The notes below the pieces were generated by a model. That model was not told the DNA's origin. It searched no databases and saw only the letters and a list, made by a program, of their open reading frames with translations. A program made the translations under genes and the position numbers. From the NCBI RefSeq assembly GCF_963678165.1, contig NZ_OY782755.1, positions 558,001 to 622,000 on the forward strand: a stretch of DNA of 64,000 bases, in the 5' to 3' direction. This DNA is from an uncultured Acetobacteroides sp. Lineage in GTDB: Bacteria > Bacteroidota > Bacteroidia > Bacteroidales > ZOR0009. Shown here piece by piece: positions 63,425 through 64,000 of this stretch (its first letter is position 1; each line of letters opens with the position of its first letter).

Positions 63425-64000
63425 CTATTCTACTATACCCTGTGCCTTTAGCTGGTCGATGGTTAGGCAGAAGAGCTTGAATAGCTCCGCTAGCTCGGCC
63501 TTTGTGCTGATGGTTCTGCTCACAAGGCTCGTTAGCAGGATGGTGTTATCGCTCTCGCTGTAGCTGCTGCTGTACGAGAATACGTTGTTCGATAGCAGAA
63601 TTGCCTTTATCTCGCTTTTCGACAGCAAATCGGTAACCACGCTGGTGTCCTTGCCCTGTATTAGGTATCGCTTGTCGAATTCCTTGTCGCCAATCTGGAT
63701 ATCCTGCTGCCCAAATAGCTTTAGGAGCTTCTCGATGGTGTCCTCGTAGCTGATGGAGAACTCGAACTTCCGATTTGCCCCCATCTTGCAGCTGATTCTC
63801 AGCGGGTGGGTATCCGACTCCGTAAACTCGACGTGGAACTGCCTGTAGGGGATTTGCAGAGTCAGCCTTTCGAGATCCTTCGAGATGGTTTGCTTGGTGC
63901 TTACCGTTCCCCCAAGCTCGGTTGCCAGCTCCTGCCAGAAGGTTCGCTTCGTGGCGATGTCAATAAATCCCTGTGTGCGGGTAATAAAAAGCTGCTTAAA
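63425..64000 (-). CDS. hypothetical protein, 5' end beyond window
   Basis: The frame is open without a stop to the last base, so at least 192 residues are present and the start lies outside. The stretch ITRTQGFIDIATKRTFWQEL lies near the window edge. The C-terminal part is helical and soluble. An internal Met at 63784 should not be taken as the start. I do not recognise the family. Confidence 0.8.
   Translation of the reverse strand, partial: FKQLFITRTQGFIDIATKRTFWQELATELGGTVSTKQTISKDLERLTLQIPYRQFHVEFTESDTHPLRISCKMGANRKFEFSISYEDTIEKLLKLFGQQDIQIGDKEFDKRYLIQGKDTSVVTDLLSKSEIKAILLSNNVFSYSSSYSESDNTILLTSLVSRTISTKAELAELFKLFCLTIDQLKAQGIVE

Overview
The window looks like chromosomal DNA of a Bacteroidota species, probably of the Bacteroidales type. 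The evidence is the frdCAB-type quinol:fumarate/succinate oxidoreductase, many surface proteins with carboxypeptidase-regulatory-like N-terminal domains, Bacteroidota-specific families (DUF4294, DUF5686-like), weak Shine-Dalgarno signals, and repeated promoter-like -7 boxes of the form TAnnTTTG. No tRNA, rRNA, CRISPR array, transposase or phage gene was seen. The sequence gives no firm genus.

Layout. 0-3.6 kb: a 21-bp tandem array, a hypothetical gene, an EI24/CysZ-like membrane protein, two adjacent CDGSH iron-sulfur proteins, DUF4294 and a hotdog thioesterase. 3.9-11.5 kb: two head-to-tail copies of one three-gene cassette, read leftward (DUF2975 membrane protein, small XRE-type HTH regulator, ~937-residue secreted M16 metallopeptidase). 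11.8-19.9 kb: the high-affinity potassium system kdpA-B-C-D-E, with a block of palindromic repeats between kdpB and kdpC. 20.0-22.6 kb: a DUF559 nuclease-like gene, a 1-kb block of repeat modules, and a hypothetical gene. 22.7-31.0 kb: a seven-gene leftward cluster with three CPBP-fold membrane proteins (one lacking the catalytic residues), three carboxypeptidase-regulatory-like envelope proteins and an alpha/beta hydrolase. 31.1-34.6 kb: frdCAB. 34.8-43.1 kb: hydrolase, lipoprotein, dusB, another CPBP protease, kbl, a 13 x 21-bp minisatellite and a DUF5686-like outer-membrane protein. 43.2-54.3 kb: single genes and regulators (AraC, HxlR), an esterase, cupin, F420-type reductase, YjdM-like protein, MFS exporter and a condensation-domain-like acyltransferase. 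54.4-64 kb: an M48 protease, secreted and lipoproteins, GNAT enzymes and DUF3781, separated by long gene-free stretches full of short palindromes; a gene runs off the right edge.

How the parts work together. Kdp and frd are clear housekeeping modules: potassium scavenging under its own two-component control, and anaerobic electron transfer between the quinone pool and succinate/fumarate. The most distinctive features are the duplicated DUF2975-HTH-M16 cassette, whose promoter and operator differ between copies, and the CPBP/envelope-protein cluster, which looks like an undescribed envelope or peptide-processing locus. The intergenic DNA is rich in at least three families of dispersed palindromes and two 21-bp-period tandem arrays.
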